Source: Thermogemmatispora onikobensis (GTDB lineage Bacteria; Chloroflexota; Ktedonobacteria; Ktedonobacterales; Ktedonobacteraceae). From it: DNA of 64,000 nucleotides. The position numbers and the translations under genes are program-made. Below are positions 62,308 to 64,000 of the stretch, piece after piece. The notes beneath the pieces are model-generated. The model made no database searches. It had not been told where the DNA came from and worked only from the letters and a program-made list of their open reading frames with translations. The stretch covers positions 62,001 to 126,000 of the forward strand of contig NZ_BDGT01000005.1 of assembly GCF_001748285.1 (NCBI RefSeq), read 5' to 3'. Within the stretch, counting starts at the first letter, position 1. Every line of letters begins with the position of its first letter.

Positions 62308-63936
62308 ATGGAACCAAGTAAGCGGATCGAAGAACATCGCCGAGGGTATGATCCGAGACAGGTGATGCGTGCGCTGCGGGAGAGCCTGGACGAGCGAGGG
62401 CGCCTGCGCGTGCTAGTGGAGGGCTGGCGCTGGGAAGTGAGTTTTCGTTTTGGGGAGCCCGCCAGCGAGGAGGAACTGCAGGAGCTGGAGGCGAGGCTGC
62501 GGCTGGCGTTGCCGGGGGTGAAGGTGCCGCTGCCGTGGAGCTATCGCGAGTGGCTCAAGGCGAGCAATGGCGCGGTGCTGTACCGAGATGAGGAGTATGG
62601 GCAGTGGGGGTACCGGCTCTTCAGCACGGCAGAGCTGATCAGCAAGCAGGTGGAGTGGCAGGCGACGCTCTATGATGAGCACTGGCTGCCCAGTGGGCTG
62701 GTGGTCGGGGAGCTGATCGGGGGCCGGGATACGATCGTGCTGGAGACAGGGGACGTGAGTGAGCAGAGTGGGGAGGGGATCGTGCTGTATGGGGATTGCG
62801 AAGAGAAGCCTGAGGAGTGGCGAGCGATCGCGCACAGCTTTGGGCAATGGCTCAGCTGGCTGGTGACGGCGCAAGGAGCTGGCTACTGGCAGTGGTTTGC
62901 GCCACAGCGGAGGGGTGGGCAGAGCGAAGGAGAAGAGAAAGGAAGGAAGCGGGCGAGATGGAAGCGATGGCCGGTGGTGGTGGACCCGCGTACGGGGGAG
63001 CGGGTGGAGGCGCCGGAGCTTGGGGAGAGGAGGAGGCTGGCGGCCTGGGAGCGAGAGCCGTGGGGGTATGCGGAGAGGAGGAGGTATGTGAGGAGGTGGA
63101 GGGAGCAGGGGAGGGAGGAGTTGCCAGGGGGCTGGAAGCGCTATGATCTGGTGCAGGTGGTGCCGAGGGAGTATGGAGGGAGCAATGAGGAGGAGAACCT
63201 GGTGCCGGTGGATCGGGAGGTGCATGGGTGGTTGATGGTGCCCTGGTGGCGGGAGTGGGAGTGGGAGCGAGGGAGAGAGAGGAGAGGAGCGAGCAGGAAG
63301 GAGAGGGAGGAGCGGAGCGAGCGAGGGAGGGAGGCAGCGGAGTGGACGCGGGAGGGACTCAAGAGGCTGAAGGAGCTGAAGGCGCGGGTTGGGCCGAGGG
63401 GGAAGGTGCAGGTAAGGGATGAGGAGGGGCAGGAGTGGGAGGCGTGGATGCAGTTTGGGGAGCCAGCAGGAGAGGAAGAGGTGAGGTCGTTGGAGGTGAG
63501 TTTGCGGCAGGGGGGAAAGGAGCTGAGGGGAGGGTTGGCAAGGGGATATCGCGAGCTATTGCAGGTGAGCAATGGGATGGAGCTGTATGTGGATGGGGAG
63601 GCGGGACAGTGGGGCTATCGGCTCTATCGGGCGGAGGAGGTGTATGGCCAGACAGTCTCTAGGGAACTGGCGTATGGGAGTGCGAGGTGGCCGGAGCGGT
63701 ACCTGGTGATCGGGGAGACGTTGGGAGATGGGGATTTGATCGTGCTGGAGATGGGGGAGGGAGAGGAGTGGGGGGTGATCGACGGGGACAGTGGCTATGG
63801 GCCGGAGGAGTGGAAGCGGATCGCGGAGAGTGTGGGGGAGTGGCTGGCGGGGCTGATCGAGCATGAGGGGAGGAAATACTGGAGGGAAGAGGAGCAGCGC
63901 AGGGAGAGAGGGCTAGCGAGTGAGAGGGGGATATAG
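62308..63936 (+). CDS. SUKH-HNH-SUKH fusion protein
   Basis: A 542-residue product with two SMI1/KNR4 (SUKH)-like domains flanking an HNH-type segment. SUKH 1 (about 20-185) has VPLPWSYREWLKASNGAVLY, WGYRLFSTAEL and IVLYGDCEEKPEEWRAIAHSFGQWLSWLV. Residues about 283-312 read VVPREYGGSNEEENLVPVDREVHGWL, the GGSN...NLVPV...H core of HNH toxin nucleases, but the usual leading His-His is replaced (DLVQVV). SUKH 2 (about 355-525) repeats the pattern (GYRELLQVSNGMELY, WGYRLYRAEEV). SUKH proteins neutralise secreted toxins. The start is set by AGGAGGAG before ATG 62308. Confidence 0.75.
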   Translation: MEPSKRIEEHRRGYDPRQVMRALRESLDERGRLRVLVEGWRWEVSFRFGEPASEEELQELEARLRLALPGVKVPLPWSYREWLKASNGAVLYRDEEYGQWGYRLFSTAELISKQVEWQATLYDEHWLPSGLVVGELIGGRDTIVLETGDVSEQSGEGIVLYGDCEEKPEEWRAIAHSFGQWLSWLVTAQGAGYWQWFAPQRRGGQSEGEEKGRKRARWKRWPVVVDPRTGERVEAPELGERRRLAAWEREPWGYAERRRYVRRWREQGREELPGGWKRYDLVQVVPREYGGSNEEENLVPVDREVHGWLMVPWWREWEWERGRERRGASRKEREERSERGREAAEWTREGLKRLKELKARVGPRGKVQVRDEEGQEWEAWMQFGEPAGEEEVRSLEVSLRQGGKELRGGLARGYRELLQVSNGMELYVDGEAGQWGYRLYRAEEVYGQTVSRELAYGSARWPERYLVIGETLGDGDLIVLEMGEGEEWGVIDGDSGYGPEEWKRIAESVGEWLAGLIEHEGRKYWREEEQRRERGLASERGI

Positions 63937-63939
63937 GGC

Positions 63940-64000
63940 ATGGCTGGCAGGGAACCGTATCGACTGATCCTGGAGCGGAGTGGGCTGGAGGAGCTGGGGA
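63940..64000 (+). pseudogene. Partial gene or orphan repeat tail at window edge
   Basis: ATG 63940 opens a frame reading MAGREPYRLILERSGLEELG, which copies the last 15 residues of the helical repeat protein. From 63956 the DNA matches 62095-62139 with two changes. Either a new gene made only of the tail module begins here or this is a duplication scar. The window ends before this can be decided. Confidence 0.45.

Noticed and set aside
60054-62337. Long minus-strand open frames rich in Pro, Leu, Ser and His
   Set aside because: They are antisense shadows of purine-rich genes: low-complexity composition, no ribosome sites, and the plus-strand frame has coherent repeated domains.
1-64000. tRNA, rRNA, CRISPR arrays, insertion sequences and riboswitches
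   Set aside because: I found no cloverleaf, regular spacer-repeat array, transposase or recognisable riboswitch core on either strand by reading; a covariance-model scan could not be run.

Overview
This is a GC-rich window with strong GGAGG-type ribosome binding sites. It carries large STAND/LuxR and SARP-type regulators, tiny Cro/C1-type regulators, a Thermus-type isocitrate dehydrogenase, Rhs and extracellular contractile injection system (eCIS) genes. The mix best fits a Chloroflexota genome of the Ktedonobacteria type (Thermogemmatispora-like). That assignment is inference from gene content, not a database match.

Layout. 1-16.6 kb is mostly chromosomal housekeeping and small accessory genes: a dihydrolipoamide dehydrogenase, two membrane proteins, a three-gene leftward group of unknowns, two tiny XRE regulators behind perfect palindromes, a decayed ilvD fragment, a pair of nucleotidyltransferase-fold proteins (one degenerate), a methyltransferase, a DUF2173 protein, a giant ATPase-LuxR regulator, the intact ilvD and a PIG-V-like mannosyltransferase.

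16.9-41.3 kb is one rightward run of 17 genes encoding a contractile injection system. In order: DUF4255 protein, AAA+ ATPase, three DUF4157 (eCIS core domain) proteins with different C-termini (HET-C-like, OmpA-like, zincin-like), a second DUF4255 protein, sheath, tube 1, an assembly-type zinc-ribbon protein, a 65-residue protein, tube 2, a proline-rich degenerate DUF4157 protein, LysM tube-cap protein, VgrG-like spike, PAAR tip, gp25, baseplate J, an FHA-tail protein I fusion, and a membrane-anchored Ser/Thr kinase with its own FHA domain and an extracellular beta-propeller. I recognise no tape measure and no tail fibre. The kinase plus FHA-bearing baseplate protein suggests that assembly or firing is controlled by threonine phosphorylation, as in the T6SS PpkA/Fha pathway. 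This is the most interesting proposal in the window.

41.3-51.8 kb returns to regulators and metabolism: a SARP-like regulator, L-2-hydroxyglutarate oxidase divergent from isocitrate dehydrogenase, OsmC, a ROK protein without its zinc motif, a small membrane protein, a TIR-TPR protein without an NTPase, and an acyl-CoA synthetase.

52.2-64 kb is a polymorphic-toxin locus. A 2350-residue secreted Rhs protein ends in a Tse2-like C-terminus. It is followed by an 868-residue repeat protein, a SUKH-HNH-SUKH fusion, and the beginning of a duplicated repeat tail cut by the window edge. The coding strand there is strikingly purine-rich and contains recent internal duplications.
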